From contig NZ_JAEHOB010000007.1 of the NCBI RefSeq assembly GCF_016464705.1, positions 1 through 64,000 on the forward strand: 64,000 nt of DNA, read 5' to 3'. The notes below the pieces were generated by a model, which worked only from the letters and a program-made list of their open reading frames with translations, did no database searches and was not told the origin of the DNA. Shown one piece after another: positions 9,201 through 16,495 of the stretch. The DNA comes from Qaidamihabitans albus (GTDB lineage Bacteria > Actinomycetota > Actinomycetes > Mycobacteriales > Pseudonocardiaceae). The translations under genes and the position numbers were made by a program. Each line of letters opens with the position of its first letter. Position 1 is the stretch's first letter.

Positions 9201-10527
9201 GGACGCCCGGAAGCGGGTCCGCGGCCAGCGCGAGCACCGCGTCCAGCCGCCTGCGGCAGGCGAGGCCGAGCACGGCCGAGGCACCCTTCTTCTCCAGTCG
9301 GCCGCGTTCCCTGGCCCCGCGCCGCCCGCTGAGGTGCAGCTCGTCCAGCGGACCGAGGGCCCACTCACCCTCTTCGCGCACGGCCAGCGGATCGGCAGGG
9401 TCGAACAGCCGCCACGCCTGCTCGGCCACCGCGTGCGAGTCGCTTCCCGGCAGCGCGATGAGGTCGCTCTGCACCAGCCGGCCGCTCTCCAGGGCGGTGT
9501 GGTCGAGCACGAGGGTGTCCACGCGGTCCATCCGGCGCAGCGCGGAGCGGTCCATCACCAGCACCCCGCGCCGGGCCAGCACCCTGCCGAGCTGCGCGGC
9601 GAACGCCGACCGGCCCGCCTCGGCGGCCTTGGGCAGCGCCGAGAGCCCGAGCGCCGCCGCCTTGCGGGGGCCGCCGAACGGCAACGTCACCGCGCTCGCC
9701 GCGGCGCCGAGCGCGAGGACGCGCTTCTCGTACTCCTCGATCTGGCCGTCGGGCAGTGGCACCGGCCGCTGCGTGGCCACCGGCCCTGCCGCGGCGAAGT
9801 CCGGCCCGGTGATCAGCCTGCTCTCCGCGGCGCACCACGCACGCTCGTGGGCACGCGCCTCGCGGAGCCTGCCGATCCGCTGCACGCTGTCGAGCAGCGC
9901 TCCCTCACCACCCGCGGCGAGGCCCTGGGCGAGGGCACCGGTGATCGCCGTGAATGAGTCCGCGCGCTCCCGGCTGTGGGCGCCGCGGGCGGCGAACTCC
10001 CGCAGCCGCGGGTGGTGGCCGACGATGCCCGGCAGCGCGGCCACTTCGGTGGGCACCGGCACCCAGGGCGAGAGCTTGGTGAGCACGGAGAGGCCGAGTC
10101 CAAGCGCGTCCGCGGCCAGGGTCGGCACCAGCCGGGTGCCCTTCGCCCCGTCCGCGGGGTGGTGCAGCTCGTCCTCCGCGGCCTCCTCGCCGGGGTCGGC
10201 AGGCTCCGCTTCCGCCTTCTCGATCATGCGGACGAGCTCCGCCGTCGGCGGTGGTGGATCCGACACCTCGACGATCACGCGGGATGCCGGTGAGTTGACC
10301 CGCGCCCACTCCACACCGGAGTGTTTCTCGAGAGCACGCTCGATCCGCCGGCCGACCCGCTCGCCGCCCGGCCCGTGCACGCCGTGTGCCTCGATGTGCA
10401 ACCGCCCGGGGCACGACCACACCCGGCGCCGCGGCCGCGACACCAACCCGGCGAGGCCGCGTGCCGTGCCGACCGCGGTGCCCACTGCGGTCAACGGTCC
10501 CGGTACCCGCACCCCCAACAGCTTCAT
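6220..10527 (-). CDS. Large P-type cation ATPase with degenerate N-terminal module (CtpI/CtpH-like)
   Basis: About 1435 residues, roughly twice a normal P-type ATPase, as in mycobacterial CtpI and CtpH. The C-terminal half is complete: ESSLTGESLPVG actuator motif near residue 762, ASVPEGLPFLV in M4 near 877 (the PEGLP motif of P2-type pumps), phosphorylation site CFDKTGTLTEG near 917, ITGDHPVTG, and hinge TGDGANDAPAIRLADVG near 1194. The N-terminal half holds a metal-binding-like alpha/beta fold near 30-105 and a vestigial HAD motif VLDHTALESG near 339 where DKTGT would be, so it cannot be phosphorylated. ATG at 10527 is chosen; a TTG 6 codons upstream is possible. The transported ion is unknown. 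The stop codon lies inside a 44-bp repeat. Confidence 0.85.
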   Translation of the reverse strand: MKLLGVRVPGPLTAVGTAVGTARGLAGLVSRPRRRVWSCPGRLHIEAHGVHGPGGERVGRRIERALEKHSGVEWARVNSPASRVIVEVSDPPPPTAELVRMIEKAEAEPADPGEEAAEDELHHPADGAKGTRLVPTLAADALGLGLSVLTKLSPWVPVPTEVAALPGIVGHHPRLREFAARGAHSRERADSFTAITGALAQGLAAGGEGALLDSVQRIGRLREARAHERAWCAAESRLITGPDFAAAGPVATQRPVPLPDGQIEEYEKRVLALGAAASAVTLPFGGPRKAAALGLSALPKAAEAGRSAFAAQLGRVLARRGVLVMDRSALRRMDRVDTLVLDHTALESGRLVQSDLIALPGSDSHAVAEQAWRLFDPADPLAVREEGEWALGPLDELHLSGRRGARERGRLEKKGASAVLGLACRRRLDAVLALAADPLPGVHALTAAAREADLRVEDTGEDGDPLATVRELQAEGRVVLLVSGNRRALAAADCGAGAYRDGEPAPWGAHVLIGEDIRAAALLVESVAVARTLNHESIRIAQASTGVGVVTALQDGRRSSPASRGMRAVNAGAGLALANARRHARRLRPPEPTAAPDTVPWHLMPSDAAVERLATGPNGLSENEARRRARDRGAGSGPVPTSLGSAFLAELANPLTPVLAGGAALSAAVGSPADAALVAGVTGLSALIGSVQQVRTDRELADLLSRSSVSATVLRDGDERVISADDLVPGDVVALTSGDVVPADCRLLDADGLEIDESSLTGESLPVGKDPAPVVAAEVAERSSMVYEGTTVAAGQGAAVVVAVGDDTEAGRSMALAREGSPTTGVETRLTELTEKSMPLAVGSAAAVAGAGLLRGVPLRESMSAAVNLAVASVPEGLPFLVNAAQLAAARRLAEHGTLVRNPRSIEALGRVDVLCFDKTGTLTEGRLSVSEVDDGHLRCPVDTLSEPLRPVLAAALRATPHADRPEDLPHATDRAVLEAGRRLRMGTGTGAAGWRLLSSAPFEPSRGYHAAVGETRKGRLLSVKGAPEEVLPRCALDGKARKRLNGRMKQLAEAGHRVLAVAERQLDGSAAEAGEGTEDSVRELTFRGFVAIADPVRRSAAPAAAELRAAGVHIVMITGDHPVTGEAIASEINGDGTELRVVTGADLDELDDDRLQETLPDVDVVARCSPAQKVRIIKAYQRLGRTVAMTGDGANDAPAIRLADVGIALGGHGTPAARAAADLVVTDDRLETIIAALVEGRAMWASVRSALGVLLGGNLGEIAFNVLVAAMTGRSPLGARQLLLVNLLTDLAPSLAIALRRPDGDAVAELLQEGPESSLGGRLYRDIGVRAGTTTLGASAAWTLARMTGRRRRASTVALAALVGTQLGQTLLTGGRSPAVLASGLGSAAVLAAAIQTPGVSGFFGCTPLGPVGWTIALGSAGAASALGTVWQPS

Positions 10528-10566
10528 GGCACGAGTAGTGCCCAATACCGCCGTTTTCTATGCGCG

Positions 10567-11622
10567 CTACAGCGCCGCCGCGATCGCCGAGCCCAGCTCG
10601 GCGGTCGTCGCACGGCCACCGAGGTCCGGGGTCGCCACCACGCCCTCGGCCAGCACCTTCTCCACCGCCGTGTCCATCGCCTGCGCCGCGTCCGGCTCGC
10701 CGAGGTGCCTGAGCAGCATCGCGCCGGTCAGCACCTGCGCGACCGGGTTCGCGATGCCCTGCCCGGCGATGTCCGGCGCACTGCCGTGCACCGCCTCGAA
10801 CATCGAGGGATGCTCGCCAGGCGGGTTGATGTTGCCCGAGGGCGCCATCCCGAGACCGCCGGTCACCGCCGCGGCGAGGTCGCTGAGGATGTCACCGAAC
10901 AGGTTGGACCCGACCACGACGTCGAGCCGGTCCGGCTGTTGCACCATGCGGGCGGCGAGTGCGTCGATATGGCACTGCTCACTCCGCACATCCGGGTACT
11001 CCGCGGCCACCTCGGCGAAGATCTGGTCCCAGAACGGCATCGTGTGGATGATCCCGTTCGACTTGGTCGCCGAGCACACGTGGCCGCTCCGGGTGCGCGC
11101 GAGCTCGAAGGCGTACCGGACGATCCGCTCGACGCCGGTCCTGGTGAAGACCGACTCCTGCACGGCGAACTCGCCAGGCGCGCCCCCGTTGTGCCTGCCG
11201 CCGATGGTGGAGTACTCACCCTCGGAGTTCTCCCGGACGATCACCATCTCCAGCTCGTCGGCCGACCGGTTGGCCAGCGCCGACACCGTGCCGGGCAGCA
11301 GCCGCACGGGGCGCAGGTTCACGTACTGGGCGAACGCGCGGCGCACCGGGATGAGCAGGCCCCACAGCGACACGTGGTCCGGCACGCCGGGGAAGCCCAC
11401 GGCACCGAGCAGGATCGAGTCGAAGGTGGACAGCCGCTCGATCCCGTCGTCCGGCATCATCCTGCCGGTCTCGGTGTAGCGCTCGCAGCTCCAGTCGAAC
11501 TCCGTCCATTCCAGACCGAATCCGTGCAGCTCCGCCACGCGGTCGAGCACCTTGCGCGCCTCGACCGTGACGTCGACCCCGATCCCGTCGCCGGGAATGC
11601 TCGCGATCCGGTAGGTCCTCAC
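10567..11622 (-). CDS. Tartrate/isopropylmalate-type decarboxylating dehydrogenase
   Basis: 351 residues of the isocitrate/isopropylmalate dehydrogenase family, which oxidises a 2-hydroxy diacid with NAD and Mn/Mg and often decarboxylates it. RIASIPGDGIGVDV is the N-terminal motif; VRENSEGEYSTIGGR matches the substrate loop of tartrate dehydrogenases (TtuC/DmlA) rather than LeuB; SNLFGDILSDLAAAVTGGLGMAPSGN carries the metal-binding aspartates, and FEAVHGSAPDIAGQGIANP the NAD-binding region. The GTG start overlaps the TGA of the aldehyde dehydrogenase gene (GTGA), so the two are translated together. In this setting it probably acts on malate, tartrate or a related diacid. Confidence 0.85.
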   Translation of the reverse strand: MRTYRIASIPGDGIGVDVTVEARKVLDRVAELHGFGLEWTEFDWSCERYTETGRMMPDDGIERLSTFDSILLGAVGFPGVPDHVSLWGLLIPVRRAFAQYVNLRPVRLLPGTVSALANRSADELEMVIVRENSEGEYSTIGGRHNGGAPGEFAVQESVFTRTGVERIVRYAFELARTRSGHVCSATKSNGIIHTMPFWDQIFAEVAAEYPDVRSEQCHIDALAARMVQQPDRLDVVVGSNLFGDILSDLAAAVTGGLGMAPSGNINPPGEHPSMFEAVHGSAPDIAGQGIANPVAQVLTGAMLLRHLGEPDAAQAMDTAVEKVLAEGVVATPDLGGRATTAELGSAIAAAL

Positions 11623-13082
11623 AGGTTCACCGCGACGTACTTCGTCTCCAGGAACTCGTCGATGCCGACCGTGCCGCCCTCACGGCCGAGACCGGACTGC
11701 TTGATCCCGCCGAACGGCGCGGCCGGGTTGGACACGACCCCCTGGTTGAGCCCGACCATCCCCGCCTCGAGCCGCTCGGAGACCCGCAGCCCCCGCTTGA
11801 GGTCGCTGGTGTAGAGGTAGCTGACGAGGCCGTACTCGGTGTTGTTCGCGGCGGCCACCGCCTCGTCCTCGGTGTCGAACGCCGAGATCGGCGCCACCGG
11901 GCCGAAGATCTCCTCGTCGGCCATGCGGGCGTCGGCGGGCACGCCGGTGAGCACGGTCGGCTGGTAGAAGTTGCCCGGACCGTCCACCGTGGCGCCGCCC
12001 GTGAGCACCTGCGCGCCGCGCTGCGCGGCGTCGCTGACCAGGCTGCTCACCTTCTCGATCGCGGCCTCGTCGATCAGCGGGCCGACCACCACGCCGCCCT
12101 CGGTTCCGCGGCCGATCGGCAGCGCGGCCATCCGCTCGGTGAGTCTGCGGGAGAACTCGTCGACGACGCCGCGCTGCACGTAGAACCGGTTGGCCGCGGT
12201 GCACGCCTCACCGATGTTGCGCATCTTGGCCTGCATCGCTCCGTCCACGGCCGCTTCGAGGTCCGCGTCGTCGAAAACGAGGAACGGGGCGTTGCCACCG
12301 AGCTCCATCGACGTGCGCAGCACCTTCTCCGAGCACTGCTCCAGCAGCTTGCGCCCGACCGAGGTCGAGCCGGTGAAGGAGAGCTTGCGCGCGCGGCCGT
12401 CGCGGATCAGCGGCTCCATGACCCCGCCGGAGTCGCTGGTGGTGAGCACGTTGAGCACGCCGTCGGGCAGGCCGGCGTCGGCGAGGATCTGGGTCAGCGC
12501 AAGCATCGACAGCGGCGTCTGCGCGGCGGGCTTGATCACCATCGTGCAGCCCGCGGCGACGGCGGGCCCGATCTTGCGGGTACCCATCGCCATCGGGAAG
12601 TTCCACGGCGTGATGAGGATCGAAGGGCCGACGGGCTGCTTGGTGACCAGGAACCGGCCGGTGCCGTTGGGCGCCGTGGCGTAGCCGCCGTCGATGCGCA
12701 CCGCCTCCTCGGCGAACCAGCGGAAGAACTCGGCCGCGTAGGCGATCTCGCCGCGCGCCTCGGCCAGCGGCTTGCCCATCTCCAGCGTCATGAGCAGCGC
12801 GAGCTCCTCCTGGCGCGCCATCAGCGCGTCGTAGGAGCGGCGCAGGATCTCGCCGCGCTCGCGGGGCGGGTACTGCGCCCAGTCCGCCTGCGCGGCGACG
12901 GCGGCGTCCAGGGCGGCCATGCCGTCCTGGGGTGAGGCATCGGCGACCTCGCACAGCAGGCCGCCGGTGGAGGGATCATGAACCCCGAAGGTCCTGCCCC
13001 CGGTCGCCTGCGTCCACTTGCCGCCGATGAACAGTTCCTTGCCGACCGCGTCGACGACGCCCGACTCACTCACCGTGCTCAT
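11619..13082 (-). CDS. NAD(P)-dependent succinate-semialdehyde dehydrogenase-type aldehyde dehydrogenase
   Basis: 487 residues, the usual length of class I/II ALDHs. Asn in ITPWNFPMAM, Lys in VIKPAAQTPLS, the cofactor loop FTGSTSVGRKL, catalytic Glu in MELGGNAPFLVF, and catalytic Cys in GEACTAANRFYV are all present. The MELGGNAPF and C-terminal PFGGIKQSGLGREGG segments are typical of succinate-semialdehyde dehydrogenase (GabD). GAGGAG sits before the ATG at 13082. It is divergent from the class III aminotransferase gene, with operator 3 between them, an arrangement that fits transamination of an omega-amino acid followed by oxidation of its semialdehyde. Confidence 0.88.
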   Translation of the reverse strand: MSTVSESGVVDAVGKELFIGGKWTQATGGRTFGVHDPSTGGLLCEVADASPQDGMAALDAAVAAQADWAQYPPRERGEILRRSYDALMARQEELALLMTLEMGKPLAEARGEIAYAAEFFRWFAEEAVRIDGGYATAPNGTGRFLVTKQPVGPSILITPWNFPMAMGTRKIGPAVAAGCTMVIKPAAQTPLSMLALTQILADAGLPDGVLNVLTTSDSGGVMEPLIRDGRARKLSFTGSTSVGRKLLEQCSEKVLRTSMELGGNAPFLVFDDADLEAAVDGAMQAKMRNIGEACTAANRFYVQRGVVDEFSRRLTERMAALPIGRGTEGGVVVGPLIDEAAIEKVSSLVSDAAQRGAQVLTGGATVDGPGNFYQPTVLTGVPADARMADEEIFGPVAPISAFDTEDEAVAAANNTEYGLVSYLYTSDLKRGLRVSERLEAGMVGLNQGVVSNPAAPFGGIKQSGLGREGGTVGIDEFLETKYVAVNL

Positions 13083-13136
13083 GCCAAAGTGCTCCTCGTC
13101 CTTCTGATTGCGCAGCTGCGACCGCCATGCTACGAA

Positions 13137-13150
13137 TATTGTTGACAATC
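13137..13150. promoter_or_regulatory. Palindromic operator 3, probable FCD-GntR site
   Basis: TATTGTTGACAATC, matching the operators at 3863 and 4690 in all but the first base. It lies between the divergent aldehyde dehydrogenase and aminotransferase genes, 8 kb from the GntR gene. A TTGACA at 13142-13147 inside it could be the plus-strand -35, and a TAGCAT at 13127-13132 could be the minus-strand -10. Confidence 0.6.
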
Positions 13151-13185
13151 TACAACCCCTCGCGCCATGAAGGAGTCTCGCTGCC

Positions 13186-14439
13186 ATGGCCCAGCTCTCC
13201 CCCCTCCTCAAGCAGGCCACCCCGGTCGTCGTCGACCACGGCGAGGGCGTCTACCTCTACGACGTCGACGGCCGCCGCCACCTCGACTTCACCGCGGGCA
13301 TCGGGGTCACGAGCACCGGTCACTGCCACCCCAGGGTGGTGCGGGCCGCGCAGGAGCAGATCGGCAAGCTGATCCACGGCCAGTACACCACCGTGATGCA
13401 CAAGCCGCTGCTCGAACTGTCCGAGCGGCTCGGCGACGTGCTGCCCGCCGGACTCGACTCCCTCTTCTTCGCCAACTCCGGCAGCGAGGCGGTGGAAGGG
13501 GCGCTGCGGCTGGCCCGGCAGGCCACCGGCAGGCCGAACGTCGTGGTGTTCCAGGGGGGTTTCCACGGCCGCACGGTGGCCGCCGCGTCGATGACCACCT
13601 CCGGCACGCGGTTCGGGGCCGGGATCTCGCCGCTGATGGCCGGGGTGCACGTCGCGCCGTTCCCCTACGCCTACCACTACGGCTGGGACGAGCAGACCGC
13701 GACGCGGTTCGCGCTGAAGGAGCTCGACTACCTGTTCGCCACGATGAGCGCGCCGAACGAGACGGCCGCTTTCTTCGTCGAGCCGATGCTCGGCGAGGGC
13801 GGCTACGTGCCCGCGAGCACCGAGTTCCTCGCCGGCCTGCGTGAGCGTGCCGACGAGCACGGCATCCTGCTCGTGCTCGACGAGATCCAGACCGGGTTCG
13901 GGCGCACCGGCCGGTTCTGGGGGCACCAGCACTTCGACGTTCGGCCCGACGTCGTGCTGATCGCGAAGGGCCTGGCGAGCGGTTTCCCGCTCTCCGGCGT
14001 CGCGGCTTCGCGGGAGCTGATGGCCAAGGCGTACCCGGGTTCGCAGGGCGGCACCTACGGCGGCAATGCGGTGGCCTGCGCCGCGGCGATCGCCACGCTC
14101 GATGTCATCCAGGAGGAGGGGCTCGTCGACAACGCCGCGGAGCGCGGGCGGCAGTTGCTCGAAGGAGCGCGTGCCGTCGGCGAGAAGACCGCCGCGATCG
14201 GGGACGTGCGCGGGCTCGGCCTGCTCGTCGGCTCGGAGTTCACCACCCCGGACGGCAAGCCGGACAACGCGACCGCGCAGGCGGCGCAGAAGGCGGCGGC
14301 CGAGCGTGGGCTGCTGCTGCTGACCTGCGGCGCGTACATGAACGTGGTGCGGATGATCCCGCCGCTCGTCGTCACCGCCGAGCAGATCGACGAGGCCCTG
14401 GAGATCTGGACCGACGTGGTCTCCTCGGTCACCAAGTAA
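13186..14439 (+). CDS. Class III PLP-dependent aminotransferase (4-aminobutyrate/omega-amino acid type)
   Basis: 417 residues. LDFTAGIGVTSTGHCHP, FFANSGSEAVEGALRLAR (phosphate-binding), GGFHGRTVAAAS (aromatic stacking on PLP replaced by FHGRT as in GABA aminotransferases), VLDEIQTGFGRTG (Asp to pyridine N), and the Schiff-base Lys in LIAKGLASGFPLSG are all intact. GAAGGAG precedes ATG 13186. Divergent from the semialdehyde dehydrogenase at 13082 with a shared GntR-type operator between. The family moves an amino group from an omega-amino acid to 2-oxoglutarate or pyruvate; the exact donor cannot be read here. A 44-bp repeat follows 7 nt after the stop. Confidence 0.88.
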   Translation: MAQLSPLLKQATPVVVDHGEGVYLYDVDGRRHLDFTAGIGVTSTGHCHPRVVRAAQEQIGKLIHGQYTTVMHKPLLELSERLGDVLPAGLDSLFFANSGSEAVEGALRLARQATGRPNVVVFQGGFHGRTVAAASMTTSGTRFGAGISPLMAGVHVAPFPYAYHYGWDEQTATRFALKELDYLFATMSAPNETAAFFVEPMLGEGGYVPASTEFLAGLRERADEHGILLVLDEIQTGFGRTGRFWGHQHFDVRPDVVLIAKGLASGFPLSGVAASRELMAKAYPGSQGGTYGGNAVACAAAIATLDVIQEEGLVDNAAERGRQLLEGARAVGEKTAAIGDVRGLGLLVGSEFTTPDGKPDNATAQAAQKAAAERGLLLLTCGAYMNVVRMIPPLVVTAEQIDEALEIWTDVVSSVTK

Positions 14440-14446
14440 CCCGCCC

Positions 14447-14490
14447 TCGTGAGTGCCTACGCGAGTTAGAACACTGTTACGCACTCACGA
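14447..14490 (+). repeat. 44-bp dispersed palindrome, copy 3
   Basis: Perfect outer arms TCGTGAGTG and CACTCACGA. The right inner half reads AACACT GTTACG, which is shared exactly with copy 6 and not with the others. Lies between tandem genes (aminotransferase and DUF3830), 7 nt after the first stop and 16 nt before the TTG start of the next. Confidence 0.9.
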
Positions 14491-14506
14491 CCCCAGGAGG
14501 AGAACG

Positions 14507-15007
14507 TTGGCTCGGTACATCACCATCACCCTCGACAAGCGGGGCGTCTCCTGCCGCGCCCGGCTGCTCGAAGCCGAGGCGCCGCGGACGTGCCGGGCGG
14601 TGTGGGACGCGCTGCCGCAGAGCGGCTCGGCCTACCACGCCAAGTACGCCCGCAACGAGGTCTACACCCTCGTGCCACCGTTCGCCGAGCCCAAGCCGGG
14701 CCGGGAGAACCCGACGGTCACCCCCATCCCCGGTGACGTCGTGTACTTCGGCTTCGAGGCGTGGGAGATCGGCAACCCCGCCTACGGCTACGACTCCGAC
14801 AGCGAGGCGCACAGCGATCAGGGCGCCACCGACCTGGCCATCTTCTACGGCCGCAACAACCTGCTCATCAACGGCGACGCGGGCTGGGTCCCCGGCAACG
14901 TCTTCGCCACGATCACCGAGGGGCTGGACGAGATGGCGGCCGCCGCGCAGGACCTGTGGCTGCGTGGCGTCGAGGGCGAGACGCTGTCGTTCGCCCGCGC
15001 CGACTGA
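14507..15007 (+). CDS. DUF3830 family protein (cyclophilin-like fold)
   Basis: 166 residues. ARYITITLDKRGVSCRARLLE, CRAVWDALPQSGSAYHAKYARNEVYT and PIPGDVVYFGFEAWE resemble DUF3830 proteins, predicted to have a cyclophilin-like barrel. No enzymatic role is established for the family. The TTG at 14507 is preferred because AGGAGGAG lies 5 nt upstream; an in-frame GTG at 14453 would read through the palindromic repeat. DUF3830 genes tend to sit with amidases, racemase-fold enzymes and dehydrogenases, as here, so a role in the same catabolic pathway is reasonable but unproven. Confidence 0.7.
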   Translation: MARYITITLDKRGVSCRARLLEAEAPRTCRAVWDALPQSGSAYHAKYARNEVYTLVPPFAEPKPGRENPTVTPIPGDVVYFGFEAWEIGNPAYGYDSDSEAHSDQGATDLAIFYGRNNLLINGDAGWVPGNVFATITEGLDEMAAAAQDLWLRGVEGETLSFARAD

Positions 15008-15013
15008 GGATGC

Positions 15014-15062
15014 CCCCGATGTGGCATTCGGTGCGCTCAACGCACCTAATGCCACATCGGGG
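15014..15062. repeat. 49-bp near-perfect palindrome of a second family
   Basis: Two 22-bp arms (15014-15035 and 15041-15062) around a 5-nt centre CTCAA, with a single mismatch (C29/T47 of the last two digits). The left arm begins CCCCGATGTGGCATT; the right arm ends with its complement. It shares no sequence with the 44-bp repeats and occurs once in the window. It starts 6 nt after the DUF3830 stop and could terminate that transcript; there is no U-tract. Confidence 0.8.
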
Positions 15063-15099
15063 CCCCGCGAGCGAGGCCGTACGTACTACGCTGCCGGGC

Positions 15100-16473
15100 A
15101 TGGGCAACGTCGCGCAACGGCTGGCCGAGATCGTAGGCGAGAACCATGTCCTGACCGGCGAGCAGATCACCGACGACTACGCCCATGACGAGGCCCTCGA
15201 AGGTCCGCCGCACAAGCCGCGGTACGTGGTCAGGCCGGGCGGTGCCGAGGAGGTGGCCGCCATCCTGGCGACGGCCACCGAGCACGGTCTCCCGGTGACC
15301 GCGCGCGGCGCGGGCACCGGCCTCTCCGCGGCCGCGCGGCCACACCCCGACGGCCTGCTGGTGTCGTTCGAACGGATGAACGCGATCCTGGAGATCGACA
15401 CCACCAACCACGTTGCGGTCGTCCAGCCGGGTGTGACGCTGTCCGAACTGGACGAACGGACGGAGGCGGACGCCCTCGGCTACACCGTCTACCCCGGCGA
15501 GCTGAGCGCGAGCGTGGGCGGCAACGTCGGCACCAACGCGGGCGGCATGCGTGCGGTGAAGTACGGGGTGACCCGCAACAACGTGCTCGGCCTGCAGGCA
15601 GTGCTGCCCACCGGGGAGATCATCCGTACCGGCGGCAAGATCGTGAAGACGTCCACCGGCTACGACCTGACCCAGCTCATCATCGGCTCCGAGGGCACGC
15701 TCGCGCTGGCGACCGAGGTCACCGTCCGGCTGCACCCCCGGCTCGCCCACGGCGCGACCGTGCTGGCCCCGTTCGCCGATCTGGACCGGCTGATGGCCGC
15801 CGTTCCCGAGGTCGTCTCCAGCGGCCTCGCCCCGCACATCCTGGAGTACATCGACGCCTTCACGATGGGCGCGATCACCTACACCACGCAGCTCACCCTC
15901 GGCATCCCGGACGAGGTGCGGGACGCCACCCAGGCCTACCTGGTCGTCGCGCTGGAGAACCGGGACGCGGACCGGCTCGACGGCGACGTGGGGGCGCTGG
16001 GCGAGCTGCTCACCGCCCTCGGTGCCGCGGACGTGTACGTGCTCGACGGCACGGCCGCCCGCAAGCTCATCGAGGCCAGGGAGAAGGCGTTCTGGACGGC
16101 CAAGGCGGCCGGGGCCGACGACGTCATCGACGTGGTCGTGCCGCGCGCGGCGATGCCCGAGTTCCTCGCCCGCGCGAGGGAACTCGCCGCGAAGACGGAG
16201 TCCGGCGTCGCCGGCTGCGGGCATGCCGGGGACGGCAACGTGCACCTCGGCGTCTTCCAGAAGGACCCGGACAAGCGCGCGAACCTGCTGCACGACATCT
16301 TCGCCGTGGGCATGGAGCTCGGCGGCGCGATCTCCGGCGAGCACGGCATCGGCCGGGTCAAGAAGGCACACTTCCTCGAACTCGAGGACCCGAACAAGAT
16401 CGCGCTGATGCGGCGGCTCAAGCAGGCGTTCGACCCGGCCGGGATCCTCAACCCCGGCGTGCTTTTCGACTGA
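15100..16473 (+). CDS. GlcD/D-lactate dehydrogenase-type FAD-linked oxidase
   Basis: 457 residues. The FAD_binding_4 domain has PVTARGAGTGLSAAA and YPGELSASVGGNVGTNAGGMRAVKYGVTRNNVLGLQ; the C-terminal oxidase domain has AGCGHAGDGNVHLG and the end motif GAISGEHGIGRVKKAHF, whose His residues bind metal in D-2-hydroxyacid oxidases. It should oxidise a 2-hydroxy acid (glycolate, D-lactate, D-2-hydroxyglutarate or a relative) to the 2-oxo acid, passing electrons to an unidentified acceptor. Start ATG 15100 has TACGCT 7 nt upstream and no ribosome site, so translation is probably leaderless. The TPP enzyme follows 22 bp later, suggesting oxidation then decarboxylation of the oxo acid. Confidence 0.87.
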   Translation: MGNVAQRLAEIVGENHVLTGEQITDDYAHDEALEGPPHKPRYVVRPGGAEEVAAILATATEHGLPVTARGAGTGLSAAARPHPDGLLVSFERMNAILEIDTTNHVAVVQPGVTLSELDERTEADALGYTVYPGELSASVGGNVGTNAGGMRAVKYGVTRNNVLGLQAVLPTGEIIRTGGKIVKTSTGYDLTQLIIGSEGTLALATEVTVRLHPRLAHGATVLAPFADLDRLMAAVPEVVSSGLAPHILEYIDAFTMGAITYTTQLTLGIPDEVRDATQAYLVVALENRDADRLDGDVGALGELLTALGAADVYVLDGTAARKLIEAREKAFWTAKAAGADDVIDVVVPRAAMPEFLARARELAAKTESGVAGCGHAGDGNVHLGVFQKDPDKRANLLHDIFAVGMELGGAISGEHGIGRVKKAHFLELEDPNKIALMRRLKQAFDPAGILNPGVLFD

Positions 16474-16495
16474 CGAGTCCACGACGAGGAGGACC

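Noticed and set aside
7162-9957. Long plus-strand frame antisense to the P-type ATPase
   Set aside because: No domain or ribosome site; the product is rich in Arg, His and Gly. The ATPase motifs on the minus strand are complete.
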